From Bin5 sp965204705 (lineage in GTDB: Bacteria > Chloroflexota > Anaerolineae > Caldilineales > Caldilineaceae): a DNA stretch of 64,000 nucleotides. The notes beneath the pieces are model-generated. The model was not told the DNA's origin. It did not search any database and was given only the letters and a program-made list of their open reading frames with translations. The DNA lies in NCBI GenBank assembly GCA_965204705.1, contig OZ242006.1, positions 248,001-312,000 on the forward strand, in the 5' to 3' direction. Positions within the stretch are counted from its first letter, which is position 1; each line of letters begins with the position of its first letter. This document shows positions 1 to 9,745 of this stretch, piece after piece. The position numbers and the translations under genes are program-made.

Positions 1-2
1 AT

Positions 3-635
3 TGGAACGCGGGCAATACGAATGACCCCAAATTCATCGAGATGATGCAGTTCCGCCAGGACCTGATCCACGAGTACAAGGTTGCGCCTGAGGTCGGCGC
101 TGGCGAGAACCCGCGGCAGAAGTTCTTCACCGGCAAAGTCGGCATGGTGCCCGACATGCGTAACATGGTGCTGGAAGGAACCAAGGCCGGTTTCACGGAT
201 TGGGACCACGTCCCCTGGCCGCAGAAGTATGCCCAGAAATATGAGGTTGGCACCGGCTTCTACTGCATTCCGCTGGAGAGCAAGCATCCGGAAGAGGCAT
301 GGCAGTTTATGAGTACAGTCGTGACCGGCAGAGCCATCGCCGAGCGCAAAGCCAGCATCGGCTATGCCAACCAGTCGCGGCGTTCGGTATCTACCGATCC
401 CGACCTGTACGCAATCGGGCCCACTAACTTTGCATGGGTCTACGAGGCGGTTGACGCCGGCCTGGCCCAACATGCCCCCTCACCACCGGACTACCCCGAA
501 ATCGAGTCGATTGTAAATCGCTATCAGGCTTCGATCCTGTCAAATGAAGTGTCGGCCGAGGAAGGATGTCTGGCCGCTCATGAAGAGATCGAAGAGGTGA
601 TTGCGCGGCGCGAGCCAGGGGTTACCGGCATGTAG
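3..635 (+). CDS. Extracellular solute-binding protein, family 1 (sugar ABC importer), C-terminal part
   Basis: The reading frame is already open at the window edge, so the N-terminus with signal peptide is missing; about 210 residues remain. The visible part looks like the second lobe and C-terminal helices of a type-1 carbohydrate-binding lipoprotein, with a segment reading FYCIPLESKHPEEAWQF (residues after a GTG-type hinge) that is typical of this family. Two MalF/MalG-type permease genes follow on the same strand, which supports the role of extracytoplasmic binding protein of a sugar importer. No ATPase gene is next to them; these importers often share an ATPase encoded elsewhere. The substrate cannot be read from the sequence. 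Confidence 0.85.
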   Translation, partial: WNAGNTNDPKFIEMMQFRQDLIHEYKVAPEVGAGENPRQKFFTGKVGMVPDMRNMVLEGTKAGFTDWDHVPWPQKYAQKYEVGTGFYCIPLESKHPEEAWQFMSTVVTGRAIAERKASIGYANQSRRSVSTDPDLYAIGPTNFAWVYEAVDAGLAQHAPSPPDYPEIESIVNRYQASILSNEVSAEEGCLAAHEEIEEVIARREPGVTGM

Positions 636-781
636 CGCGGAATTTCAGGACAGTCGACGACCGTTTCAATGCGGGCGCGACGTTCGCGCTCCAAGCGACC
701 GGTCGCCGACTGTCACTTTCCGGTCGTTCCGTCGAGAATCCGGACGGACATGGCTATGGTATCAGTTAAGGCGGCGTCTGA

Positions 782-1702
782 GTGAGCATTCGACTATCTC
801 GATTCAAAATGGGGATAGCCAGACAGGAAGCGCTGGCGGGATATCTTTTTATCGCGCCAGCCTTCCTTGTGTTCGTTGTATTTGTCGCCGGCCCCATGAT
901 CGCCGCGTTCGGCTTTTCACTGTTCAAGTGGGATGTGTTTCGGGCGGCGACCTTTCTGGGGCTCGACAACTATAGCAGGCTGTTCAACGACAAGCGCTTC
1001 TTCATAACTTTCTGGAACACCATCGTCTATATGCTGCTGGAGGTGCCGCTGAATCTGCTCGTAGCGCTGGCCGTCGCCATGCTCATCAACCGCAGATTGC
1101 ATCCTGCACTCCGCTATTTCCTGCGTACCACCTATTTCTTTCCAGTCATTATCTCCTTTGTGGCGGTTTCGATTCTTTGGCGCTATCTGTTGATCAGCGA
1201 CCCGACTTTCGGTCTCATCAATTTCTACTTCGCCAAACTGGGAATTTCACCGGTGCCATGGACGACCAGTTCACGCTGGGTGCTGCGTTCCATTGTGCTG
1301 GTCAACATCTGGAAGACTTTCGGGTTCAATCTGGTCATCTTCCTCGCTGGGCTGCAGAACATCCCGCGTCACTTTTACGAGGCGGCTGAGATCGACGGCG
1401 CCAACTTCGGGCAGAAGTTCTGGCATATTACGATCCCTCTGCTGACGCCAACCATCTTCTTCGCGCTCGTGATTGAGATGCTCCATGCGGTGCAGCTGTT
1501 CGATACCGCCTATGTGCTGACACAGGGAGGGCCGGGAGACGCATCGCGTCCAATCGTCATGTATATGTATGAGACCGGGTTCCAGGTATTCAAGATGGGA
1601 TACGCCTCTGCCGTAGCCGTTATGCTCTTCGTGGTGGTGATGCTTCTGACCTTGTTGCAGATGAGAGCGAGCCGGGTCTGGGTCTACTATATGGGAGAGT
1701 AG
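782..1702 (+). CDS. Carbohydrate ABC transporter permease, MalF/UgpA type
   Basis: A 306-residue inner-membrane permease with about six hydrophobic segments. The cytoplasmic EAA loop reads EAAEIDGANFGQKFWHITIP near residues 200-220, the contact site for the ATPase. It starts at a GTG with a purine-rich AAGGCGG a short distance upstream. It lies 146 bp after the binding-protein gene and 7 bp before the second permease, so the three form one importer operon. The sugar taken up is unknown; the GH116 glycosidase downstream suggests a glucoside or an oligosaccharide. Confidence 0.93.
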   Translation: MSIRLSRFKMGIARQEALAGYLFIAPAFLVFVVFVAGPMIAAFGFSLFKWDVFRAATFLGLDNYSRLFNDKRFFITFWNTIVYMLLEVPLNLLVALAVAMLINRRLHPALRYFLRTTYFFPVIISFVAVSILWRYLLISDPTFGLINFYFAKLGISPVPWTTSSRWVLRSIVLVNIWKTFGFNLVIFLAGLQNIPRHFYEAAEIDGANFGQKFWHITIPLLTPTIFFALVIEMLHAVQLFDTAYVLTQGGPGDASRPIVMYMYETGFQVFKMGYASAVAVMLFVVVMLLTLLQMRASRVWVYYMGE

Positions 1703-1709
1703 GGGCAGC

Positions 1710-2567
1710 ATGAATGTGTGGCAGGACGTTCGACAGAACCGCCGTGTTGGCATCGCCGCCACGGGTCTGCTCGATTCCCTTTTGGTCTTGGGGGGGCTGC
1801 TGACGATCTCGCCGTTTATCTGGATGATCGTCATTTCGTTCGGCCCCTCCAAAGAACTTCTGCAGATGCCGCCCAACTGGTTTCCATGGCCGCCCTATCT
1901 GAATTCGTATCAGGAAGCGTTCCACTATGTAAACTTTCTGGTCACCGGCTGGAACAGCCTCAAGGTCACTTGTGCCATCTGTATCGGGCAGCTGGCCACC
2001 TGTAGCATGGCCGCGTTTGCGTTTGCCCGCCTGCGCTTCCCCGGGCGCGAGGTTCTGTTCATCACGCTGCTCTCCGCCCTGATGATTCCGCCGCAGATGA
2101 CGATTATTCCCGTCTATGTAATGCTGGCCAAGGTGGACATGATCGACACCCACACCTCTTTGATCCTGCCCGCTTTTTTCAGCGCCACGGGAACATTTCT
2201 TTTGCGCCAGTTCTTTCTGACCATGCCCCAGGAGATGGTGGATGCCGCCAAGATCGACGGGGCCACCTACTGGACCATCTACTGGCGCATCTTCCTGCCG
2301 CTGGGCGCGGCGGGCATCTCTGCGCTGGCCATCTTCTGCTTCAACTTCCACTGGAACGAGCTTTTCCGTCCCTTGATCTTCCTGAACTCAGTGGAAAAGT
2401 TCACGCTCCCACTGGCGCTGAGCTACATCAACGAACTCTACGTCAACCTGATCGGCGTGACCTACGCCGCGGTGGCCATGGCCGTGATCCCGGTACTGAT
2501 CGTCTTCCTCATGGCCCAGCGCTATCTGATCGAAGGGATCACCCTGACCGGCCTGAAAGAGGGTTGA
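1710..2567 (+). CDS. Carbohydrate ABC transporter permease, MalG/UgpE type
   Basis: A 285-residue partner permease with about six membrane spans and an EAA loop reading DAAKIDGATYWTIYWRIFLP in the second half. It begins 7 bp after the stop of the MalF-type gene with an AGGGG ribosome-binding site, which points to translational coupling. MalF- and MalG-type subunits form the heterodimeric channel of a carbohydrate importer. The family assignment is firm; the substrate is not known. Confidence 0.93.
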   Translation: MNVWQDVRQNRRVGIAATGLLDSLLVLGGLLTISPFIWMIVISFGPSKELLQMPPNWFPWPPYLNSYQEAFHYVNFLVTGWNSLKVTCAICIGQLATCSMAAFAFARLRFPGREVLFITLLSALMIPPQMTIIPVYVMLAKVDMIDTHTSLILPAFFSATGTFLLRQFFLTMPQEMVDAAKIDGATYWTIYWRIFLPLGAAGISALAIFCFNFHWNELFRPLIFLNSVEKFTLPLALSYINELYVNLIGVTYAAVAMAVIPVLIVFLMAQRYLIEGITLTGLKEG

Positions 2568-2666
2568 GGACCGGTCAAGGGCAGGTTCCTGCAGCTGACC
2601 ACGGCGGTCAGGCCGGCATAACTGTCTATTCCACACCCACCACGCCACAAGAGAAGCGAAGAACCC

Positions 2667-5249
2667 ATGGGACGTCTCACATATACCGGCGAACATCTGC
2701 GCGAGATAGCCTTTCCACTGGGCGGCATTGGCACCGGCACGGTGAGCCTGGGCGGGCGCGGGCAGCTCTGTGATTTTGAGATCGCCAACCGGCCGGCCAA
2801 AGGCCAGGCGCCGTTCCGAAATTTTTTCGCGCTCGGTGTCGACGATGGATCGGGAATACCCAAGGCGCGTGTGCTGGAGCGCCAGTTTTTCCCGCCCTTC
2901 ACCGGCTCGCGCGGTGTACCGGTTCACCAGGTCCCCGGGTTGCCCCGCTTTGGCGAGGTCAGATTCACAGGCGAATACCCGCTGGCCCATCTGGACTTCG
3001 AGGACGGCGCCACCGAGCACCCTTTCCCGGTTCGGGTCTCACTGGACGCGTTCAATCCGATGATACCCGGCAACACCGATGATTCCGGGCTGCCGGCGGC
3101 GATTTTGTCATGGAATTTGGAGAATCGAACAGAGCGCCGGATCAAGGCGCTCCTGGTGGCTGTCGTGCCAAACCTGGTCGGTTATCAATTCTCGCCCTGG
3201 CCGGGAGATCCGTCCTGGCCGGGCGGGCAACAGGTGAACAGGGCCCTGAGCGAGCCGGGGTTCCAGGGAATTCTCATGGAGTCCGAACACGATGGCGGCC
3301 GTCATCCCATGGCCGGCAGTATGGCCGCGGTTACGACCTGGCCGGATACGACATTGCAAACGCGCCTCGGCGAGCAGGACTGGCCCTACTCGCTTCGCCC
3401 CTTCTGGTACCAGATATTGGGCAGCGTGCCTTTCGAGCAGGAAGAGGCCGCGACGGTCGCGGCGCCGAGCGGCAACCTGACCGTCGCTCGCCGGCTGGAG
3501 GCAGCGCTCGGCATGAGCATTACGCTTGATCCGGGCCAGTCGGTGACGGTTCCGGTGATCCTCACCTGGTGCTTCCCCAATCGCTACGTACAGCTTCCCG
3601 ACGTGGATGAACCGCGCTGGGTGGGCAACTACTATTCACAGAGATTCCGCAGCGCCGATGCGGCAGCACGCTACGTGGTGGCCGAGCGCGAACGCCTGGA
3701 AGCCGGGACACGCGAATTCCACCGGCATCTCTACGCCGCGACCGTGCCGGACCATGCGATCGACGCCGTAACGGGCAACATGGCCACCATCCGCACCCAG
3801 ACCTGTTTTCGCGACGCGTCCGGCCAGTTCTACGCCTATGAAGGCTGCAACCCGGACTCCGGCTGCTGCCCCATGAACTGTACCCACGTCTGGATGTACG
3901 AGCAGGCGCTGGCGTCTCTCTATCCGAGTCTGGAACGGGATATGCGCGCCAATGCTTTTCTCGTCGAAACCGAACCCGACGGCCGCATGTATTTCCGCAC
4001 GCGCACACCGAGCGGAGCCGAGCCGTTTCTGGCCGAAGCGACGACCGCGGCCGACGGTCAGATGGCGGAGGTGATTCAGCTCCTGCGCGACTACCGGCTT
4101 TCGGGCGATCGCGACTTCCTGGCGAGGCTGTGGCCAAAGGCCAGGCTGGCGCTGGAATTTGCCTGGCAGCCAGGGGGGTGGGATGCGGATCGCGATGGCG
4201 TAATGGAGGGCGAGCAGCATAACACGACCGACATCGCCTACTATGGGCCCAATCCGCTCATGACCTTTCTCTATCTGGCTGCGCTGAGGTCCGGCGCGGC
4301 CATTGCCAGGGAGTTGGACGACCCGCAGACCGCAACCATTTACGAAGGGATCGCGGCGAATGGCGCCGTAAGCGCCGACGAACTGCTGTGGAACGGTGAA
4401 TTTTACCAGCAGCGCCTGGACCTGGCCGCAGCCGCGGCAGACTTTGGGGCGAGCTACGGCATGGGAGGCATGGGAGATACGGTGCCGGGCGCCGGGGACA
4501 GTGCAGTGTTCCAGGAGCAGGGCCAGGCGCCCTACAACCAGGTCCATAACGGCTGCCTGTCAGACCAGCTTTTCGGCCAGTGGCTGGCAAACCTGGTCGG
4601 CCTCGGCCGGCTTGTGCCTGGTGACCATCTCCGAACCGCGCTCCGGGCCATCTATCGTCATAACTTCAAGCGCATGAATGAAGTGCCGACCAACTTCCTG
4701 CGCGCTTTTGCCGTCAACGAGGAGCAGGGGGTGGTCTACGCGACCTTTCCCGAGGAGCCGGGAGAGATTATTCCGCTGACTGCGGTCCTGCGTGCCCATG
4801 AGGTCTGGTCGGGCTGCGAATATGAGGTGGCCTGCCTGATGATCCAGGAAGGTCTCATAGCGGAGGGTGAGTCGATCGTAGAAGCCATTCGCTCACGGCA
4901 CGACGGGACCGCGCGCAATCCCTGGAACGAGCCGGAATGCGGCGACCACTATGCCCGCGCCATGGCAAGCTATGGCCTGCTGCAGGCCTATGCCCGTCTG
5001 CAGATCGATCTGAGCCGGGGACGGATCGCGCTCTCGCCACAGGTGAACCGGGAGAATTTCGTCACCTTCTTTTCTGTGGAGGGTGCCTGGGGCAGCATTA
5101 GGATGGACGCGAAGCAGCTCAGTATCGAGTTGGGCAGTGGCAAGTTAGCGGTGAACGAGCTTGTCGTCGATGGGCGAACAATTCCACTCTCTGCCGGGAT
5201 TACGGTGACAGCGGGCCAACCACTGGATGTGAAACTGCAATATATATAA
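2667..5249 (+). CDS. Glycoside hydrolase family 116 protein (beta-glucosidase / glucosylceramidase type)
   Basis: An 860-residue protein without a signal peptide, so probably cytoplasmic. The N-terminal beta domain opens with a block containing GGIGTGTVSLGGRGQLCDFE, typical of GH116. The (alpha/alpha)6 catalytic domain holds an AYEG motif whose Glu392 aligns by pattern with the family nucleophile, and an NTTDIAYYGPNPL motif whose Asp522 aligns with the acid/base. GH116 enzymes cleave beta-glucosides and, in some members, beta-xylosides or GlcNAc conjugates. The gene lies 99 bp after the sugar permeases and may hydrolyse the imported sugar. The residue assignments are by motif comparison from memory, and the actual substrate is unknown. 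Confidence 0.88.
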   Translation: MGRLTYTGEHLREIAFPLGGIGTGTVSLGGRGQLCDFEIANRPAKGQAPFRNFFALGVDDGSGIPKARVLERQFFPPFTGSRGVPVHQVPGLPRFGEVRFTGEYPLAHLDFEDGATEHPFPVRVSLDAFNPMIPGNTDDSGLPAAILSWNLENRTERRIKALLVAVVPNLVGYQFSPWPGDPSWPGGQQVNRALSEPGFQGILMESEHDGGRHPMAGSMAAVTTWPDTTLQTRLGEQDWPYSLRPFWYQILGSVPFEQEEAATVAAPSGNLTVARRLEAALGMSITLDPGQSVTVPVILTWCFPNRYVQLPDVDEPRWVGNYYSQRFRSADAAARYVVAERERLEAGTREFHRHLYAATVPDHAIDAVTGNMATIRTQTCFRDASGQFYAYEGCNPDSGCCPMNCTHVWMYEQALASLYPSLERDMRANAFLVETEPDGRMYFRTRTPSGAEPFLAEATTAADGQMAEVIQLLRDYRLSGDRDFLARLWPKARLALEFAWQPGGWDADRDGVMEGEQHNTTDIAYYGPNPLMTFLYLAALRSGAAIARELDDPQTATIYEGIAANGAVSADELLWNGEFYQQRLDLAAAAADFGASYGMGGMGDTVPGAGDSAVFQEQGQAPYNQVHNGCLSDQLFGQWLANLVGLGRLVPGDHLRTALRAIYRHNFKRMNEVPTNFLRAFAVNEEQGVVYATFPEEPGEIIPLTAVLRAHEVWSGCEYEVACLMIQEGLIAEGESIVEAIRSRHDGTARNPWNEPECGDHYARAMASYGLLQAYARLQIDLSRGRIALSPQVNRENFVTFFSVEGAWGSIRMDAKQLSIELGSGKLAVNELVVDGRTIPLSAGITVTAGQPLDVKLQYI

Positions 5250-5266
5250 TATAATAGAATAAATCA

Positions 5267-5306
5267 GCCTCATTTTTCCGCGGAGTGGGGCAAGAATGAG
5301 GCTTTT
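5267..5306 (+). terminator. Intrinsic terminator after the GH116 gene
   Basis: Arms GCCTCATT (5267-5274) and AATGAGGC (5295-5302) are perfectly complementary and are followed by TTTT. The loop is 20 nt, longer than usual, and contains a further small CCGCGG palindrome. It lies 18 bp after the GH116 stop codon. Confidence 0.6.
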
Positions 5307-5543
5307 ACATACGCTCCTTTCGAGCGCGCTACGTGTATTTCAGTTTGGGAGGCGACCAAACCGGCTGGCCGCGGCGTTCAATTCAGTTGCCTGAAGGTAG
5401 TCAGAAACGCATCGTCTGTTGGGGTGGCACTCGCTGTGCGAGTGATTGACAGACGATTAAAACGTCGGCAAGGCCAGTTCAGTTGGTCGAGTGGTCCCCC
5501 TGTTCTTGGAAACCGAGCATACCTAAGAGGGAGGAGACAAAAA

Positions 5544-7175
5544 ATGGCAGAGAAAAAGGCTCACGAGATTTCCCGTCGAAGATTTCTACAGGTTTCAGCG
5601 GCGGCGGCCGCAGGCTTGGTAGCAGCCGCCTGCGCCCTACCAGCCCAAGAAGCAGCACCTCAGGCGCCTGCTGCCGCACAAGAACCCATGATCAAGCGCG
5701 GTGGGCCTACATTGATTGCCCGTCAACAGCCACCCAAGATACTTGATGCGCACCTGGATACGGGACCACACACCCAGGTATGGGGACAGATACACGACAG
5801 TCTGCTGCATCACCGGCTCGTTGACTCTGAGACGGGCACTTTCGAGTTGTCGGGAGCCCTGGCAGAGAGCTGGGAACGCGACGGCGACACAGCCTGGATC
5901 TTTAACCTGCGTGAGGGGGTGAAGTTCCACGATGGCAGCGACTGGAATGCCGATGTTGCCCAGTGGAACCTTCTCCGGATGCGAGACCACCCGCAGTCGG
6001 TGGCTAAGGATGTCGTCGCTGAAATTGAGTCGATCGATAGCTTGGATTCTCACACCATCCGGGTCAATCTGACAGCAACGAATGCCGCCTTCCCCCATTT
6101 GATGGCCTACCCAGCCAGCAATGGTCGCACACGGATTGTCTCGAAGCAGGCCGTCGAGGAGATGGGCGACGATGGATATGCCCAACACCCGGTTGGTACC
6201 GGTCCATTCAAGTTTGTGGAGTGGGTGAAGGATGACCATATCACCGTCGAGCGCTTTGAGGACTACTGGCAGACGGGAGAGGATGGCCAGCCCTTACCCT
6301 ACTTGGACTCGATAAGGTTCGATATGCTCACCGACTATACAGTGGCATTTCTGAGGTTGCGCAGTGGTGATATGCATCTGTCGGATATCGATCCCAAGGA
6401 CTGGTCAGCGGCTCAAGGTGATCCGGCTCTGAAGAATTTTCCAGTCACTTGGGCGCCGACCACCTATGCCTTGGGTCTCAACGCCCAACAGGGAAAGTTC
6501 GCGGATAACATCCCGTTACGCAAAGCGCTTGCCCATGCCATCCCCTACGATGACCTGACGAAAGCATTGGGGCTCGGCCTCGGCTTCCGTTCCAAACATT
6601 TCTGGCCGAAGGGGGGGCTTGGGTATGATGACGATCTTCCCTACTACGACTATGATCCAGACAAGGCGCGCGAGTATCTTAAGGAAGCCGGTTATGCCGA
6701 TGGTGTGGACCTGGTAATGCTGCAGTTTAACCGCAGTCAGGATCTCAGGACGGGACAGGGGGTTCAAGCCGCGGTAAAAGAACTGGGTATTAATATCGAG
6801 CTGGACGTTGTAGACGTTGTCAGGTGGCGTGAGGCAGCTCGATCAGGCGAGGGTTGGGACCTCAACCACAATACGCGTGGCTGGAGTCCGGATCCAAGTG
6901 GCCAGCGTCGTCAGTTGCTGACAACGGGCTATGGAAACTTTGTGCGTTCGTCGAACACAGAGATCGATGATCTGATGGCCCAGGGCCAGGCAACCTTCGA
7001 CCCCAACGAGCGTCACGAAATCTATAAGCGGATTCAGGAGATGGTTTATGAAGACGCTCTGTGGCTTTTCATCTATGCCATTCCGAAAGCCCTGATCTTC
7101 CCGAATGAGTTGAGCGGGGTAACGGTGGAGTGGAGCGCTTGGAGTTGGAATGGGGCCCAACTGCATTGGACCTGA
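5544..7175 (+). CDS. ABC transporter substrate-binding protein, family 5 (dipeptide/oligopeptide type), Tat lipoprotein
   Basis: A 543-residue protein. I placed the start at the ATG at 5544 because GGGAGGAG lies a few bases upstream and because the product then begins with a clear Tat signal: twin arginines in SRRRFLQV, an alanine-rich core, and a lipobox-like VAAAC. The body has the SBP_bac_5 pattern, including a WIFNLREGVKFHDGSDW block near residue 110 and a late segment with PNERHEIYKRIQEMVYED. It should bind peptides or another ligand at the cell surface and pass it to the permeases encoded at 7748-9637. The 570-bp gap before the first permease gene is unusual for such an operon. Confidence 0.92.
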   Translation: MAEKKAHEISRRRFLQVSAAAAAGLVAAACALPAQEAAPQAPAAAQEPMIKRGGPTLIARQQPPKILDAHLDTGPHTQVWGQIHDSLLHHRLVDSETGTFELSGALAESWERDGDTAWIFNLREGVKFHDGSDWNADVAQWNLLRMRDHPQSVAKDVVAEIESIDSLDSHTIRVNLTATNAAFPHLMAYPASNGRTRIVSKQAVEEMGDDGYAQHPVGTGPFKFVEWVKDDHITVERFEDYWQTGEDGQPLPYLDSIRFDMLTDYTVAFLRLRSGDMHLSDIDPKDWSAAQGDPALKNFPVTWAPTTYALGLNAQQGKFADNIPLRKALAHAIPYDDLTKALGLGLGFRSKHFWPKGGLGYDDDLPYYDYDPDKAREYLKEAGYADGVDLVMLQFNRSQDLRTGQGVQAAVKELGINIELDVVDVVRWREAARSGEGWDLNHNTRGWSPDPSGQRRQLLTTGYGNFVRSSNTEIDDLMAQGQATFDPNERHEIYKRIQEMVYEDALWLFIYAIPKALIFPNELSGVTVEWSAWSWNGAQLHWT

Positions 7176-7747
7176 TTTGAACGCATCACGACATTCGGTT
7201 TGGGATCACAGGGGTGACGGTATCGACACACGCGTGGACGTCGCCCCTTCTTAGCCATGAACAGGTCGGGCAACTCGTGAGCGTCGCCGTCGAGACAGTG
7301 CCGCATGACCAGGGCTGCTTGGGCATGTTTGAACGTTGAATAAGTTGCAGCGCTGGCTCAGGTGATGCATCCCACGTTCTTGGAAACCACGCCCGGGCCC
7401 TCCCCCCGGGCGTCTCGCCAGCATCCAACGCAGAAGGCCTGAGGCAGCCACAAACGCGCTCACATTTTGGGGATACACCCGGCTCAAACAGGTCATGGGC
7501 TGCGGCTTCAGCCGCAGAGATGAGTTCTACCGTCATCCCCCGCCCGCTATCGTCCCGGGCTGAACCTGAATGAAGGGATCCGGAAGAGGGAGCGAGACTT
7601 CCTCGACCACTGCAGAGCCTTCATCGAAAGCATCAGTACGCATCCCAAACGGTTTGGTGTGCGTCCATGGTAGCAATTCGAACTCGGAGTGCGAACTATT
7701 CTTGGTATCAGACTGAAGTCACTTTCGGGAATTCGCAAGGGTGAGGG
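7176..7747. other. Gene-free stretch between binding protein and permease genes
   Basis: 572 bp without a convincing gene on either strand. Short open frames on the minus strand have no recognisable domain, and base composition looks like degraded coding DNA. I see no complete inverted repeat or transposase motif. It may hold remnants of a lost gene. Confidence 0.5.
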
Positions 7748-8698
7748 ATGACGCGCTATCTGGTGCGACGGTTTCTACAGGTCATTCCCGTTTTATGGCT
7801 GGTTACCGTTATTTCCTTTGCCATTATCCTGCTCGTCCCTGGTGATGCCGCTATAGCCCTTTTGCCCGAAGATGCCCTCCGTGATGAGGAACTGTACCAA
7901 TTTTACCGGCGCGAGCTGGGATTGGACCTCCCTCTTCCGGTTCAATACCTCAACTGGGTAGGCAAGGTGCTGCAGGGCGACCTGGGTGTGTCCTTTCGCA
8001 ACCAACAGCCAGTGTTGGAAGGGATTGCACAGAGGTTGGGCCCCACAATCGAACTCAGCCTTCTGTCGATGCTGGTGTCAATGGGGGTGGGTCTGCCCAT
8101 GGGCATAATCTCAGCCATCAAGCCTAACTCCAAGACAGATGCTGCGGGGACCGTCTTTGTCCTGGCAGGCGTGGCGACCCCTAACTTTTGGTTGGGCATC
8201 ATGCTGATTCTGGTCGCTTCCGTGTGGCTGCGTTGGCTGCCTGCCGGCGGTTATGTCCCGTTCTTCGATAGTCCGCTGGCGAATCTGAAGCTGATGATTA
8301 TGCCGGCCATCACCCTTGGCACTGCACTGGCGGCCATCACCATGCGACAGACGCGTTCAGCGCTGCTGGAGGTGCTCCAACAGGAGTACATCACTACGGC
8401 GCGGGCCAAAGGCTTGGCGGCACTGGTGGTGATCATCCGCCACGCACTCAAGAACGCGTTCATTCCGGTCGTCACCATTATCGGATTGCAAATGGGAAGG
8501 CTCTTTGGCGGGACGGTTATCGTTGAATCGGTTTTCGGCATTCCCGGAATAGGCCGGCTGGCGATGGATTCTATATTTGGGCATGACATCCCTATGGTCC
8601 AGGGCGTGATGCTGCTTATGGCAATAGCCGTACTGATCAGTAACCTCGTTACCGACATCCTCTATGTCTACTTGGACCCTCGCATCCGCTATGGTTAG
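7748..8698 (+). CDS. ABC transporter permease, DppB/OppB type
   Basis: A 316-residue membrane protein starting with MTRYLVRRFLQVIPVLWLVT, the usual DppB amphipathic start and first span. It carries the EAA-type loop with YITTARAKGLA near residue 215 and ends with DPRIRYG, a hallmark of the family. It forms the peptide-type channel with the DppC-type protein encoded next. An SD-like GGGTGAGGG lies directly upstream of the ATG. Confidence 0.93.
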   Translation: MTRYLVRRFLQVIPVLWLVTVISFAIILLVPGDAAIALLPEDALRDEELYQFYRRELGLDLPLPVQYLNWVGKVLQGDLGVSFRNQQPVLEGIAQRLGPTIELSLLSMLVSMGVGLPMGIISAIKPNSKTDAAGTVFVLAGVATPNFWLGIMLILVASVWLRWLPAGGYVPFFDSPLANLKLMIMPAITLGTALAAITMRQTRSALLEVLQQEYITTARAKGLAALVVIIRHALKNAFIPVVTIIGLQMGRLFGGTVIVESVFGIPGIGRLAMDSIFGHDIPMVQGVMLLMAIAVLISNLVTDILYVYLDPRIRYG

Positions 8699-8779
8699 AG
8701 GGATTTGAAGGGGAACGATAACTGGACAGCTGGGACGGGAGAGGGGGGCTTCACAGATCGCCTCCGCACTGACACGACG

Positions 8780-9637
8780 ATGATCCAAAAGAACCGCTTC
8801 AGCGTCCTGCGACGGGTCCTTGAGACACGGCTTGCCTGGACTGGCATCCTGGTCTGGGTCGTCCTGATATTGGTGGCACTCACAGCCGATTTCATTGCAC
8901 CTTACGATCCCACAGCTTTGGATTACGGCGCTGTGCTATCGCCGCCCAGTCTGGCCCATCTGCTCGGCACCGATGATCTGGGCCGCGATGTCTTGAGCAA
9001 CCTCATCCATGGTTCACGCATTTCGTTGCAAGTGGGTCTGGTTTCGGTTGGCTTGGCGACCGTTCTCGGGGTCCTTCTCGGGCTGCTGGCTGGCTATTGG
9101 GGCGGCTGGGCGGATGACGCGCTGATGCGTCTCGTTGACGCTTTTTTCGCCTTTCCTACCCTGGTCCTGGCCCTGGCCATCACCGCGGCGCTGGGTCCAA
9201 GCCTGAGCAACGTGATGATCGCAGTCGGAATTGTGAATACACCGGCCTTCGCGCGGCTGGTGCGGGGACAGGTTCTCTCAGTGCGGGAACGCGATTATGT
9301 CATCGCAGCAACCGTCGTGGGAGTAAGCCATGGGCGGATGCTGCGCCGCCACATCTGGCCTAACGTCACCGCGCCGCTCATCGTACAGGCTTCGTTGAAC
9401 ATAGCGGGCGCTATCCTGTCAGAGGCCAGCCTGAGCTTCTTGGGGATGGGGGCACCACCTCCAACGCCTAGTTGGGGGGCCATGCTGAAGAACGGGTATG
9501 GCTATCTGGAGCAGGCCCCCTGGACGTCCTTCTTTCCGGGTGCGGCCATCTTTATCACGGTTTTGGGCTTGAACTTCCTCGGGGACGGACTGCGCATGGC
9601 CCTGGACCCCCGTCTGTGGCAGCGCGGGAAGGCTTAG
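8780..9637 (+). CDS. ABC transporter permease, DppC/OppC type
   Basis: A 285-residue permease. The reading frame is open from a TTG at 8705, but the ATG at 8780 gives the standard N-terminus, with a short basic stretch, the first membrane span and the TADFIAPYDP motif. The loop with DYVIAATVVGVSHGRMLRRH and the block SEASLSFLGMGAPPPTPSWG are typical of DppC. It completes the importer with the genes at 5544 and 7748. No OppD/OppF ATPase follows; the next gene encodes a sialidase-like protein. The start site is the least certain part. Confidence 0.9.
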   Translation: MIQKNRFSVLRRVLETRLAWTGILVWVVLILVALTADFIAPYDPTALDYGAVLSPPSLAHLLGTDDLGRDVLSNLIHGSRISLQVGLVSVGLATVLGVLLGLLAGYWGGWADDALMRLVDAFFAFPTLVLALAITAALGPSLSNVMIAVGIVNTPAFARLVRGQVLSVRERDYVIAATVVGVSHGRMLRRHIWPNVTAPLIVQASLNIAGAILSEASLSFLGMGAPPPTPSWGAMLKNGYGYLEQAPWTSFFPGAAIFITVLGLNFLGDGLRMALDPRLWQRGKA

Positions 9638-9681
9638 GCGGCTTCCAGAAAGACAACTGTCCCGGACTTCGTACTGCGTTT

Positions 9682-9724
9682 TGTGTAATGTGCACTGTGC
9701 ACTGTGTAACGTGCATTGTGTAAC
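9682..9724. repeat. Short GTGCA/TGTGTAA micro-repeats
   Basis: The spacer before the sialidase-like gene holds repeated units: TGTGTAATGTGCACTGTGC followed by ACTGTGTAACGTGCATTGTG. The pattern is imperfect and short. Similar low-complexity words (ACCACTGACCACTG) occur near 19820 and 60600. Confidence 0.5.
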
Positions 9725-9745
9725 TCCACTCGATGAGGTTTCAAA